Source: Gemmobacter lutimaris | Lineage (GTDB): Bacteria > Pseudomonadota > Alphaproteobacteria > Rhodobacterales > Rhodobacteraceae | Length of the DNA: 64,000 bases | Reading direction: 5' to 3' | NCBI RefSeq assembly: GCF_003570715.1 | Contig: NZ_QXXQ01000011.1 | Coordinates: 1-64,000 of the forward strand | In this document: piece after piece, positions 35,521-44,369 of the stretch | How the letters are laid out: every line of letters starts with the position of its first letter | How positions within the stretch are numbered: position 1 is the first letter of the stretch | Notes under the pieces: generated by a model | Databases searched by the model: none | What the model was told of the DNA's origin: nothing | What the model saw: only the letters and a program-made list of their open reading frames with translations | Program-made: the position numbers and the translations under genes

Positions 35521-36996
35521 ATGCGCGCCATCCCCGGCACCCCTTTCGACCCCGTCGAGGACGGCGACAAGCTCAAGGAAGAATGCGGCGTCTTCGGTGT
35601 GACCGGCGTCAGCGATGCCGCAAACTTCGTGGCGCTTGGCCTGCATGCCCTGCAACATCGCGGGCAGGAGGCCGGTGGCATCGTCACCTATGACCCGGAA
35701 CAGGGGTTCAACTCGGCCCGTCGCTTCGGCTATGTGCGCGACAATTTCACTCGCGCCGATGTCATGGCCACCCTGCCCGGCGCGCTGGGCATCGGCCATG
35801 TGCGCTATTCCACCGCCGGTTCCAAAGGCGCGACAGCCATCCGCGACGTGCAGCCCTTCTTCGGTGAGTTTTCCATGGGCGGCGCCGCCATCGCCCATAA
35901 CGGCAACCTCACCAATGCCGCCGCCCTGCGCAAGGAGTTGATCGAGCGCGGCTCGATCTTCCAGTCCTCCTCGGACAGCGAATGCATCATTCACCTGATG
36001 GCGCGCTCGATCCAGAAGAACATCGCCGAACGCATCAAGGATGCGCTGCGCCGGGTGGAGGGCGCCTTCTCGGTGGTCGCCATGACGCGGACCAAACTGA
36101 TCGGCGTGCGCGATCCGCATGGCGTGCGCCCGCTGGTGCTGGGCCGGATCGGGGACAGCGGCTGGGCCCTCTCGTCCGAAACCTGCGCCCTTGACATCAT
36201 CGGCGCCGAATTCGTGCGCGAGATCGAGCCGGGCGAAATGGTGGTGATCGAGGGCAACAAGGTCGAAAGCACCCGCCCCTTCAATCAGGCCGCCTCGCGC
36301 TTTTGCATCTTCGAACAGGTCTATTTCTCGCGCCCCGATTCGATCCTGCAAGGCCGCTCGGTCTATGAAACCCGCCGCCAGATCGGTGTGGAACTGGCGA
36401 AGGAAGCCCCGGTCGAGGCCGATCTGGTCTGCCCGGTCCCGGACAGCGGCACCCCCGCCGCCATCGGCTATTCACAGCAATCCGGCATCCCCTACGCCAT
36501 GGGGATCATCCGCAACCAATACATGGGCCGCACTTTCATCGAGCCGACCGACGCGATCCGCAACATGGGCGTCCGGCTGAAGCTGAACGTGAACCGCGCC
36601 CTGATCCGGGGCAAGCGCGTGATCCTCGTGGACGATTCGGTGGTGCGCGGCACCACTTCGCGGAAGATCAAGGACATGATCCTCGACGCCGGGGCCGCCG
36701 AGGTGCATTTCCGCATCGCCTCGCCACCGACCGCCTGGCCCTGCTTCTACGGTGTGGACACGCCCGAACGCTCCAAGCTCCTTGCCGCCACCATGACGGA
36801 AGACGAGATGCGCGACTGGATCGGCGTTGACAGCCTGAAGTTCATCTCGCTCGACGGGCTTTACAGGGCTGCGGGCGAGGCGGCGGGCCGCGATCCGAAA
36901 TCGCCGAAATTCTGTGACGCCTGCTTCTCGGGCGAATACCCCATCGCGCCATCGGACAAACTCGCCGAAGGCTTCGAGATGAAGGCCGCCGAATAA
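35521..36996 (+). CDS. purF: Amidophosphoribosyltransferase
   Basis: PurF makes 5-phosphoribosylamine from PRPP and glutamine, the first step of purine synthesis. The 491-residue protein has the N-terminal nucleophile Cys22 in EECGVFGVTG, implying removal of a 21-residue propeptide as in the Bacillus-type enzymes. The glutaminase segment is GHVRYSTAG, and the PRPP loop is VILVDDSVVRGTTSRKI. ATG 35521 has a GGAGAGCC-type site upstream; the frame runs back to 35443 but is not used. Confidence 0.95.
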   Translation: MRAIPGTPFDPVEDGDKLKEECGVFGVTGVSDAANFVALGLHALQHRGQEAGGIVTYDPEQGFNSARRFGYVRDNFTRADVMATLPGALGIGHVRYSTAGSKGATAIRDVQPFFGEFSMGGAAIAHNGNLTNAAALRKELIERGSIFQSSSDSECIIHLMARSIQKNIAERIKDALRRVEGAFSVVAMTRTKLIGVRDPHGVRPLVLGRIGDSGWALSSETCALDIIGAEFVREIEPGEMVVIEGNKVESTRPFNQAASRFCIFEQVYFSRPDSILQGRSVYETRRQIGVELAKEAPVEADLVCPVPDSGTPAAIGYSQQSGIPYAMGIIRNQYMGRTFIEPTDAIRNMGVRLKLNVNRALIRGKRVILVDDSVVRGTTSRKIKDMILDAGAAEVHFRIASPPTAWPCFYGVDTPERSKLLAATMTEDEMRDWIGVDSLKFISLDGLYRAAGEAAGRDPKSPKFCDACFSGEYPIAPSDKLAEGFEMKAAE

Positions 36997-37033
36997 GCCC
37001 TGCGCGGCCGCGTCGCAGCCGCCGCTCTTGTCC

Positions 37034-37085
37034 TTTCATCTTGGCTCAAATATCCCACGGGGGTCCGGGGGTGTGAAACCCCCGG
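37034..37085 (+). repeat. Intergenic composite repeat, copy D (purF-SDR spacer)
   Basis: Core at 37034-37063 (TTTCATCTTGGCTCAAATAT, then CCCACGGGGG). The hairpin tail is at 37065-37085, with arms CCGGGGGT and ACCCCCGG and a GTGAA-type loop. The 21-base tail is identical to that of copy G. Confidence 0.75.
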
Positions 37086-37120
37086 GGGCAAACGCATTCC
37101 CCCGGCTGGAGGTCACCCCG

Positions 37121-37780
37121 ATGAGCCAACGCATCGCAATTGTCACCGGCGCTTCGCGCGGTCTCGGCGCCGCCATGGCCGAGGAACTGGCCTGCCGGGG
37201 CTGGCATGTCGTCGCGGTGGCGCGCACCACTGGCGGGCTGGAAGAGGTGGATGACCGGGTGAAGGCTGCCCGCCAGCCCGGCGCGGGCGAGCTGACCCTC
37301 GCCCCCATGGACATCACCAATGACGATGCCATGGCGCATCTGTGCCGCGCGGTCTATGACCGCTGGGGCCATGCCGATCTCTGGGTCCATGCCGCCATCC
37401 ATGCCGCCCCGCTGGCCCCGGCGAACTTCCTTGATGTGAAGGATTGGGACAAATCCATCGCCACCAATGTGCGGGCGACCGGCGTGCTGATCCCGATGAT
37501 GGAGCCGCTGCTGCGCGGCTCCGACCAGGCAACGGCGCTGTTTTTGGACGATCCGCATGGCGGCGAGATGTATTACGGCGCTTATGGTGCCACCAAGGCG
37601 GCGCAGATCGCGCTGGCGCGATCCTGGCAGGCCGAGGCCGCCAAGGTCGGGCCGCGTGTGCTGATCGAAACGCCCGCACCGATGGCCACCGCCACCCGCG
37701 CCCGCTTCCACCCCGGCGAGGACCGCAGCGCGCTGGCGGATGTGCGGGCCGAGGCAGCGCGTCTGGTCGCGCTGATCTGA
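37121..37780 (+). CDS. SDR-family oxidoreductase
   Basis: The 219-residue short-chain dehydrogenase has TGASRGLGAA for nucleotide binding, MDITNDD, and the YGAYGATKAAQIALARSW segment with the Y-x3-K-type catalytic pair. It lacks the usual N-N-A-G (WVHAAIHAAP instead) and is short, so the substrate and even activity are uncertain. GGAGG lies nine bases before the ATG. It stands alone after purF and ends convergent with the betaine-type operon. Confidence 0.82.
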   Translation: MSQRIAIVTGASRGLGAAMAEELACRGWHVVAVARTTGGLEEVDDRVKAARQPGAGELTLAPMDITNDDAMAHLCRAVYDRWGHADLWVHAAIHAAPLAPANFLDVKDWDKSIATNVRATGVLIPMMEPLLRGSDQATALFLDDPHGGEMYYGAYGATKAAQIALARSWQAEAAKVGPRVLIETPAPMATATRARFHPGEDRSALADVRAEAARLVALI

Positions 37781-37816
37781 GACCGGCCCTCGCGGCAGAT
37801 GTGGGACGGCGGCGGC

Positions 37817-38719
37817 TTATTCCAGCCGTGCCGGGAAGCCTTCGGCGCGCAGGTCGGTGCCCAGCAGATCCTCCAGCAGCTTGACGATCTGCGAGGATTG
37901 CGCCGCGCCGCCATAGGCCGCCTTGCCCTTGAGGAAGGTCTGGTTGGTCACCGAGGCCAGATCCAGCGGCACGCCGAATTCGCGGCCAAAGCCCATGGCA
38001 AAGCCCAGATCCTTCAGCGCCAGATCCATGGTGAAGGCGATGTCATAGCTGCCGTTCAGGATCAGCTGACCTTCGGTTTCATGCACGAAGCTGTTGCCGG
38101 ATGAGGCCCGGATCGCCTCCCACGCGGTTTTCAGATCCAGCCCGCCGCGTTTGGCCAGCATCAGCGCCTCGCCATCGGCGACCAGATGAATGAAGGCCAG
38201 CATGTTGGTGATGACCTTGATCACCGCCGCGCTGCCCAGCGGCCCCATGTGGAAATGCTGCCCGCCGATGGCATCCAGCGCGGGCTTGTGCGTCTCGTAA
38301 AGCGCAGGCTCGCCCCCTACCAGAACCGTGATCTGGCCGCGCGCCGCCAGATGCACGCCGCCGGTCACCGGCGCCTCAAGCATGGCGACACCCTGTTCCG
38401 CCGCCAGTTGACCCAGCCGTAGCACATCCTCGCGGCCGAGCGTGGAATTCTCGATCCAGTGCGCGCCCGGTTTCATCACCGGCAGAATCTGTGCCAGCAC
38501 CGTTTCGCTGATCTGCGGCGAGGGCAGGCAGGTGAAGACGTGATCGACCTCCGCCGCCAGTTCCGCTGCCGACCCCGCGACTTTCGCACCCAGCGCCCGG
38601 TGCCGTTCCGCCAGCGCCGGGCTGCGGTCATGGACCGTCACATCGAAGCCCGCGCCGATCAGGCTGGCCGCAAGATGCCCGCCCAGATTGCCCAGACCCA
38701 CATAGCCATAGCGCATCAT
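37817..38719 (-). CDS. NAD(P)-dependent beta-hydroxyacid dehydrogenase (3-hydroxyisobutyrate dehydrogenase family)
   Basis: The 300-residue protein has the Rossmann start YGYVGLGNLGGHLA, the substrate-site APVTGGVHLA, and the catalytic-lysine region PLGSAAVIKVITNML, followed by a helical dimer domain. It oxidises a beta-hydroxyacid or related semialdehyde; the compound is not clear. It is the last gene of the minus-strand methylated-amine operon, overlapping the aldehyde dehydrogenase stop by four bases. Confidence 0.87.
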   Translation of the reverse strand: MMRYGYVGLGNLGGHLAASLIGAGFDVTVHDRSPALAERHRALGAKVAGSAAELAAEVDHVFTCLPSPQISETVLAQILPVMKPGAHWIENSTLGREDVLRLGQLAAEQGVAMLEAPVTGGVHLAARGQITVLVGGEPALYETHKPALDAIGGQHFHMGPLGSAAVIKVITNMLAFIHLVADGEALMLAKRGGLDLKTAWEAIRASSGNSFVHETEGQLILNGSYDIAFTMDLALKDLGFAMGFGREFGVPLDLASVTNQTFLKGKAAYGGAAQSSQIVKLLEDLLGTDLRAEGFPARLE

Positions 38720-40149
38720 GCCTCTCCGTATCCGACCAGCGCCTTGACCTCGCAGAAGTCATGGATGCCCCAGCCCGCATATTCCCGGCCGTTGCCCGAT
38801 TGCTTGTAGCCGCCGAAGGGCGCGAACGTGTCCCAGTCGGGGTAGTTGAGGCTCACCTGCCCTGCCCGCAGCCGCCGCCCGACGGCGCGCGCCTCGGCCT
38901 CCGGCCCCTGCACATAGGCGGCCAGCCCATAGGGTGTGTCATTGGCCATGGCGACGGCCTCATCGACCGTATCATAGGGCAGGATCGCCAGCACCGGGCC
39001 AAAGATCTCCTCGCGCGCGATGGTCATGTCATTGGTGACATTGCCAAAGATCGTCGGCCGCGCGAACCAGCCGCGATTGACGCCCTCGGGTCGCCCCGGT
39101 CCGCCGCAGACCAGCGTCGCGCCCTCGGCGATGCCCTTTTCGATCAGCGCCTGCACCTTGTCGAATTGCATGCGGCTGACCAGCGGCCCCATGGTGGTGG
39201 CGCTGTCGCGCGGATCGCCCACGACAACGGCCGCCGCCGCGCCCGCCGCAATCTCCAGCGCCGCGTCATGCTGGGCGCGCGGCACGAACATCCGCGTCGG
39301 CGCGTCACAGCTTTGCCCGGTATTGCCGAAGCAGCCCTCGACCCCGCCGCTGACCGCCGCCGCCAGATCGGCACCGGGCAGGATGATATTGGCCGATTTG
39401 CCACCCAGCTCCTGCGCCACGCGTTTCACCGTGGGCGCCGCCGCCGCCGCGACGGCTGTGCCTGCGCGGGTCGATCCTGTGAAGCTGACCATATCCACCT
39501 CGGGGTGACAGCTCATCCGCGCACCGACCACCGGGCCATTGCCGTTCACCATGTTGAACACGCCTTTCGGCACGCCCGCCTCATGGCAGATCTCGGCAAA
39601 CAGCGTGCCTGACAGCGGTGCGATTTCCGAGGGCTTCAGCACCATGGTGCAACCGGCGATCAGCGCGGGCGCCACCTTGCAGGCGATCTGGTTCATCGGC
39701 CAGTTCCATGGCGTGATCAGCGCGCAGACCCCGATGCCTTCGTAAATGATCCGCGTATTGCCGCGCGAATATTCCCAGACCATTTCCTCGGCGGCGGTGA
39801 TGGTGCTTTCGATATGCACCTGCCCCGCCCATGCCTGCGCGCCGCGCGCCCATTCGATCGGCGCGCCCATCTCAAGGCTCATCGCCTGCGCGAAATCCTC
39901 ATAGCGGCTGTTATAGACCTCCAGCACCCGGCGGACGAGCGCGATGCGATCCGCCAGCGGCGTGGCGGTATAGCTGTCGAAAGCTGCACGCGCAGCCATG
40001 ATGGCACGGTCGGCATCGGCCTCCGACCCCAGCGCCACCTCGGCCACGATCTCTTCCGTCGCCGGATTTTCCACGCCGATGCGTTCGCCGCCCAGCGGAT
40101 CGACCCACGCACCGTCGATATAGAATTTCAGCAGATTCGCAGGGATCAT
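38716..40149 (-). CDS. Aldehyde dehydrogenase family protein
   Basis: The 477-residue NAD(P)-dependent aldehyde dehydrogenase has Asn149 (TPWNWPMNQ), Glu247 (VAQELGGKSANII) and nucleophile Cys281 (NTGQSCDAPTRMF). The start MIPANLLKFY at 40149 is followed by YIDGAWVDP, the usual opening. The longer open frame to 40332 is not coding. It lies four bases after the MttB-family gene and overlaps the dehydrogenase behind it, so it is part of the same operon. It may oxidise an aldehyde released by demethylation or side-chain breakdown. Confidence 0.92.
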   Translation of the reverse strand: MIPANLLKFYIDGAWVDPLGGERIGVENPATEEIVAEVALGSEADADRAIMAARAAFDSYTATPLADRIALVRRVLEVYNSRYEDFAQAMSLEMGAPIEWARGAQAWAGQVHIESTITAAEEMVWEYSRGNTRIIYEGIGVCALITPWNWPMNQIACKVAPALIAGCTMVLKPSEIAPLSGTLFAEICHEAGVPKGVFNMVNGNGPVVGARMSCHPEVDMVSFTGSTRAGTAVAAAAAPTVKRVAQELGGKSANIILPGADLAAAVSGGVEGCFGNTGQSCDAPTRMFVPRAQHDAALEIAAGAAAAVVVGDPRDSATTMGPLVSRMQFDKVQALIEKGIAEGATLVCGGPGRPEGVNRGWFARPTIFGNVTNDMTIAREEIFGPVLAILPYDTVDEAVAMANDTPYGLAAYVQGPEAEARAVGRRLRAGQVSLNYPDWDTFAPFGGYKQSGNGREYAGWGIHDFCEVKALVGYGEA

Positions 40150-40153
40150 GGCA

Positions 40154-41719
40154 TCACCGGAAATGAATGTTGAAACGGGCGCGGATTGCCGCATCGACCT
40201 CTGGGGCGATCTGGCAACCGGCCTTGGCGAGGATGTCATTCTTGCGCGCAATCGCCCGGTCGAGCAACACCGGCTTGCCCGCCTCATTCCATTCCTTCGG
40301 GGACATGCGATTGCCGACCACGGGATAGACATATTCGGTCTGCATCAGGCTCAGCGTCTGGCCGGAGCCGAGGTAATGGCCCGGCCCGCCCAGACAGGCC
40401 TCCTTCATCGCGTCGATCGAGGTGGAATCCTCGGTCACGTCAATGCCGCGCACCAGCCGCATGACCTGCCCCAGAATGTCATCCCCCATGATCAGGCTTT
40501 CCAGACAGAAGCCCAGCAGCGAGGCATGCATCCCGACCGCTTCGTAACACATGTTCAGCCCGGACAGGCCCGCCAGCGTATTGGTGATGCCCTGTTCCCA
40601 TCCCGCCTGCATGTCGGGCAGCTTGCTGTCGGTGATGCCTGAGGCGGCACCGCCGGGAAGGTTGTAGAAGCGGTGCATCTGCGCGCAGCCCGCTGTCAGC
40701 AGCGCCTGTTCCGCACTGCCCCCCGACATGGCGCCGGTGCGCAGATCGCTGACAAAGGGCCAGGTGCCGAAGATCGCGGGCGCGCCCTTCTGGATGGCGT
40801 TCACATAGACCACCCCGGCCAGACATTCCGCCATGGCCTGCACGATGGCCAGCGCGATGGGCGCGGGTGCCGTCGCCCCGGCCTGCCCGGCAGACAGCAG
40901 CAGGACCGGCATGCCGCGGCGCACACAATCCTCCATCACCATGCAGCTTTCTTCGGCGAATTTCATCGGCGGCACGACAAAGCAATTGGAATTGCTGACA
41001 AAAGGCCGCGCGCGCCACGCCTCCTCGCCGCCCGCCACCATATGCAGCAGCTCGAAACAGCCCGCCACATGGCCCGGGTCGCTGAACGAGGTGCCGACAT
41101 GCTTGCGCGTTCCCGCAAGGCAGCCATAGAGCGTGTTCACATCCATGTCGAAATTGTCCACCACATCGCGGCAGACCATGGTTCGCTGGTAGAAATGGAT
41201 GTTGTCGAGGTTCTGCACCAGCCGCGCCGCGTCATACAGATCCTGCGCCGTCGATTCACGATACTCCAATGTCACCGGATCGACGATATGCACCGCCGCG
41301 CCCGCCGTGCCGAAATGCACATTGGAGCCGCTCAAATGCAGGTCATACTTTTCGTCGCGCCCATACAGCGTCAGGTCGCGCGCGGCGACCGCCAGCATGT
41401 CCTCGACCAGCGCGCGCGGAAAACGGATACGCCCGTCATCGCCCAGCACCGCCCCGGCCCCGGTCAGGATCTCCACCCCGCTGGCGGGCGCATTGGCCAG
41501 CCCGATGACCTCCAGCGCCTCCAAAGCCTGCGCATGGATTTTCGCTACACCGGCATCACTCAGCGGCCGGTAGCGCCCGCCCGGCATCCCGGCCCGCACC
41601 GGCCGCAGCGCCTCGGCCAGCGGCGCCGCCCGCTCTGCCACCCGCGCCGCCCGTCCGCCCGTCCGTCCCGCTGCCCGCCGCGCCCGCGACGGCTCGCAAA
41701 CTTCGCCCTGTTCACTCAT
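40154..41719 (-). CDS. MttB-superfamily (trimethylamine/glycine betaine-type) methyltransferase
   Basis: The 521-residue protein has the MttB family pattern: HAQALEALEVIGLANAP, FGTAGAAVHIVDP, then NLDNIHFYQRTMVCRDV, SNSNCFVVPPMKF, GATAPAPIALAIVQ and the C-terminal LGGPGHYLGSGQTLSLM. It has no in-frame amber codon, so it is of the non-pyrrolysine type. That group includes corrinoid-dependent demethylases of glycine betaine, proline betaine and carnitine. The first 45 residues are unusual (Arg/Ala/Gly-rich, RRAAGRTGGRAARVAERAAP). No corrinoid protein or RamA activator is nearby. The start at 41719 has AGGAG upstream. Confidence 0.85.
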   Translation of the reverse strand: MSEQGEVCEPSRARRAAGRTGGRAARVAERAAPLAEALRPVRAGMPGGRYRPLSDAGVAKIHAQALEALEVIGLANAPASGVEILTGAGAVLGDDGRIRFPRALVEDMLAVAARDLTLYGRDEKYDLHLSGSNVHFGTAGAAVHIVDPVTLEYRESTAQDLYDAARLVQNLDNIHFYQRTMVCRDVVDNFDMDVNTLYGCLAGTRKHVGTSFSDPGHVAGCFELLHMVAGGEEAWRARPFVSNSNCFVVPPMKFAEESCMVMEDCVRRGMPVLLLSAGQAGATAPAPIALAIVQAMAECLAGVVYVNAIQKGAPAIFGTWPFVSDLRTGAMSGGSAEQALLTAGCAQMHRFYNLPGGAASGITDSKLPDMQAGWEQGITNTLAGLSGLNMCYEAVGMHASLLGFCLESLIMGDDILGQVMRLVRGIDVTEDSTSIDAMKEACLGGPGHYLGSGQTLSLMQTEYVYPVVGNRMSPKEWNEAGKPVLLDRAIARKNDILAKAGCQIAPEVDAAIRARFNIHFR

Positions 41720-41737
41720 CGCACGCTCCTGCCCTGC

Positions 41738-41791
41738 CTTCATCTTGGCAAAAATATCCTCGGGGGGTCCGGGGGGCAGACAGCCCCCCGG
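41738..41791 (+). repeat. Intergenic composite repeat, copy E (between MttB-type and FAD/GcvT genes)
   Basis: Core at 41738-41767 (CTTCATCTTGGCAAAAATAT, then CCTCGGGGGG). The hairpin tail is at 41769-41791, with 9-bp arms CCGGGGGGC and GCCCCCCGG around AGACA, the loop also found in copy A. Confidence 0.78.
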
Positions 41792-41840
41792 CTTTTGTTC
41801 CGTCCGGCGGGGTAAAAAGCCCCCCGGTTTCTGTCCGTCC

Positions 41841-44291
41841 CTACATCCGCACCCGCGCGGCCTTGGGGTCATACATCGGCACCAGCGAGGCTTCGGCCGC
41901 ATGTCGCACCCCCGCCACCTCGATCTCGTAGCGCGAGGCCAGAACCTCCGCCTCACTCTCGCCCGCGCAGGGCACATAGCCCATGCCGATAGCGCCACCG
42001 AGCGCGTGGCCATAGTTTCCGCTGGTCACCGGCCCGACGATCCGGCCGTCGCGCACGATGGCCTCGTTGTGGAACAGCAACGGCTCGGGGTCGGTCAGGC
42101 GGAATTGCACCATGCGGCGCGAAAGCCCGGCCTCTTCTTTCCGCAGCACCGCCTCGCGCCCGATGAATCCGGGTTTCGAGGTCCGCACCGCGAAGCCCAG
42201 CCCCGCCTCCAGCACATGATCCTCGTCGGTGATGTCGTGGCCGAAATGGCGGAAGGCCTTTTCGATGCGGCAACTGTCGAGCGTGTGCAGACCACACAGC
42301 TTCATCTCCGGCGCCGCTTCCTCTAGCGCCTCGAAAACATGCGCGGCCTGATCGGTCGGCACATAGATCTCCCAGCCCAGTTCGCCTACATAGGTCACCC
42401 GATGCGCGCGGGCGAGGCCCATGCCGATCTCGATTTCGCGCGCAGTGCCAAAGGGATGCGCGGCGTTGGAAAAATCGTTCGGGCTGACCCGTTCCATCAC
42501 CGCCCGCGCCTCTGGCCCCATCAGGCACAGCACCGCCTCGCCCGCCGTCACATCGGTGATGACCGCGAAATCCTCGCCCAGATGCCGCCGCAGCCAGGCC
42601 AGATCGCGTTGCAGCGTCGCCCCCGGCACCACCAGCAGGAAGGCGGTTTCGCTCAACCGCGTCACCGTCAGGTCGCTTTCGATGCCGCCGCGTTCATTCA
42701 GCATCTGGGTATAGACGATCCGGCCCGGCGCCACGTCGATCTGATTGGCGCAGACCCGGTTGAGGAAAGCCGCCGCATCGCGCCCCTCGACCCGGATCTT
42801 GCCGAAACTCGTCATGTCGAACAGGCCCACGCCGGTCCGCACCGCCATATGTTCTGCGCGCTGGTTGTCGAACCAGTTCTGCCGCTTCCACGAATAGCGG
42901 TAGTCCCGTTCCTGCCCCTCGGCCGCGAACCAGTTCGCCCGCTCCCATCCCGCAACCTCGCCAAAGACCGCGCCGCGCGCCTTCAGATGTTCGTGCAGCG
43001 GTGACCGCCGGACCCCGCGCGCCGTGGCCATCTGGCGATAGGGAAAATGATCGGCGTAAAGCAGGCCCAGCGTCTCGCTCACCCGCTCTTTCAGGTAGCG
43101 GCGGTTCTTCTGGAACGGCTGGGCGCGGCGGATGTCCACCTCCCACAGGTCAAACGGCGCCTCGCCCTCGGTGATCCAATGCGCCAGCGCCATGCCCGCC
43201 CCACCAGAGGAGGCGATGCCCACCGAATTATACCCCGCCGCGATCCAGTAGCCGCCCAGCTCCGGCGCCTCGCCCAGATAATAGCGATCATCGGGGGTAA
43301 AACTTTCCGGCCCGTTGAAGAAGGTATGGATGCCCGCCGTTTCAAACAGCGGCATACGATTGGTCGCCATCTCGAGGATCGGCGCGAAATGGTCCCAGTC
43401 CTCGGGCAGGGTGTCGAATTCGAAATCCTCGCGGATGCCGCCCATGCCCCAGGGTTTCGCCTTCGGCTCAAACGCGCCGACCATCATCTTGCCCGCGTCC
43501 GATTTGTAATAGGCGCATTCGTCCGGCACCCGCAGCACCGGCAGATGGCCGAGGCCGTCAATGCCTTCCGTCACCAGATAGAAATGCTCGCAGGCATGCA
43601 GGGGCAGCGTGACACCGCTGGAGGCCGCCAGATCACGCCCCCACATGCCGCCGCAGTTGATGACGACATCGGCGGCGATATGGCCCTGCTCCTCGCCGCG
43701 CTGCCAGGACACGCCGGTGACACGACGGCGGCCATTCTCGGCCGCCTCGGTGACGCCGGTGACCTTGACGTTCTCGGCAATCGTCGCGCCCTGCATCCGC
43801 GCGCCTTTGGCCAGCGCCATGGCAATATTGGCCGGGTCGCATTGCCCGTCCAGCGGCAGATGCACCGCCCCCACCACGCCATCGGTGTTCAGATGCGGAT
43901 ACATCGCCTTGACCTCGGCGGGCGAAATCTCGTGCACCGCCACGTCGAAGATGCGCGCCACCGTGGCCTGACGCAACAACTCCTCATGCCGTTCCTTCGT
44001 CAGCGCGACCGAGATCGAGCCGACCTGCCGCATCCCCGTTTCAACCCCGGTTTCCTGCGCCAGCCGGACGTAAAGATCGGCCGAATATTTCGCCAGCCGC
44101 GTCATGTTGGCGGAACCGCGCAACTGCCCGATCAGCCCCGCCGCATGCCATGTGGTGCCTGAAGTCAGCCGCTTGCGCTCCAGCAGCACGATGTCGCGCC
44201 ACCCGGCCTTCGCCAGATGATAGGCGACCGAACAACCCGAGACCCCGCCGCCGATGATCACCGCCCGCGCCTTTTGCGGAAGTTCCGTCAT
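41841..44291 (-). CDS. FAD-dependent dimethylglycine/sarcosine dehydrogenase-type protein with GcvT domain
   Basis: The 816-residue protein has an N-terminal DAO/FAD domain with VIIGGGVSGCSVAYHL (around 11-26) and the TTWHAAGL segment that carries the covalent-FAD histidine in this family. It is followed by a FAO_M region and a C-terminal GcvT/aminomethyltransferase domain (about 440-810), with GMGLARAHRVTYVGELGWEI and GYVPC near the end. Such enzymes oxidatively demethylate dimethylglycine or sarcosine and pass the methyl to tetrahydrofolate. ATG 44291 (MTELPQKARA) is chosen. It is the first of two tandem paralogues after the MttB-type gene. Confidence 0.88.
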   Translation of the reverse strand: MTELPQKARAVIIGGGVSGCSVAYHLAKAGWRDIVLLERKRLTSGTTWHAAGLIGQLRGSANMTRLAKYSADLYVRLAQETGVETGMRQVGSISVALTKERHEELLRQATVARIFDVAVHEISPAEVKAMYPHLNTDGVVGAVHLPLDGQCDPANIAMALAKGARMQGATIAENVKVTGVTEAAENGRRRVTGVSWQRGEEQGHIAADVVINCGGMWGRDLAASSGVTLPLHACEHFYLVTEGIDGLGHLPVLRVPDECAYYKSDAGKMMVGAFEPKAKPWGMGGIREDFEFDTLPEDWDHFAPILEMATNRMPLFETAGIHTFFNGPESFTPDDRYYLGEAPELGGYWIAAGYNSVGIASSGGAGMALAHWITEGEAPFDLWEVDIRRAQPFQKNRRYLKERVSETLGLLYADHFPYRQMATARGVRRSPLHEHLKARGAVFGEVAGWERANWFAAEGQERDYRYSWKRQNWFDNQRAEHMAVRTGVGLFDMTSFGKIRVEGRDAAAFLNRVCANQIDVAPGRIVYTQMLNERGGIESDLTVTRLSETAFLLVVPGATLQRDLAWLRRHLGEDFAVITDVTAGEAVLCLMGPEARAVMERVSPNDFSNAAHPFGTAREIEIGMGLARAHRVTYVGELGWEIYVPTDQAAHVFEALEEAAPEMKLCGLHTLDSCRIEKAFRHFGHDITDEDHVLEAGLGFAVRTSKPGFIGREAVLRKEEAGLSRRMVQFRLTDPEPLLFHNEAIVRDGRIVGPVTSGNYGHALGGAIGMGYVPCAGESEAEVLASRYEIEVAGVRHAAEASLVPMYDPKAARVRM

Positions 44292-44320
44292 GTCACCGCT
44301 CCTGCGCCCGCCGCTTGCAG

Positions 44321-44368
44321 GCAAAAGTTTTCCGAAAACTTTTGCAAATTTCTTTGCAAGAAATTTGC
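44321..44368. repeat. Two overlapping A/T-rich hairpins between the FAD/GcvT genes
   Basis: GCAAAAGTTTT (44321-44331) and AAAACTTTTGC (44335-44345) form one 11-bp stem with loop CCG. GCAAATTTCTT (44344-44354) and AAGAAATTTGC (44358-44368) form the second with loop TGC. The two share the GC at 44344-44345. They lie between the stop of one minus-strand gene and the start of the next and may stop or stabilise transcripts. Confidence 0.65.
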
Positions 44369-44369
44369 G

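Noticed and set aside
40154-41719. Possible pyrrolysine (amber) codon in the MttB-type gene
   Set aside because: The frame has no internal TAG through the whole family domain; it belongs to the non-pyrrolysine group.
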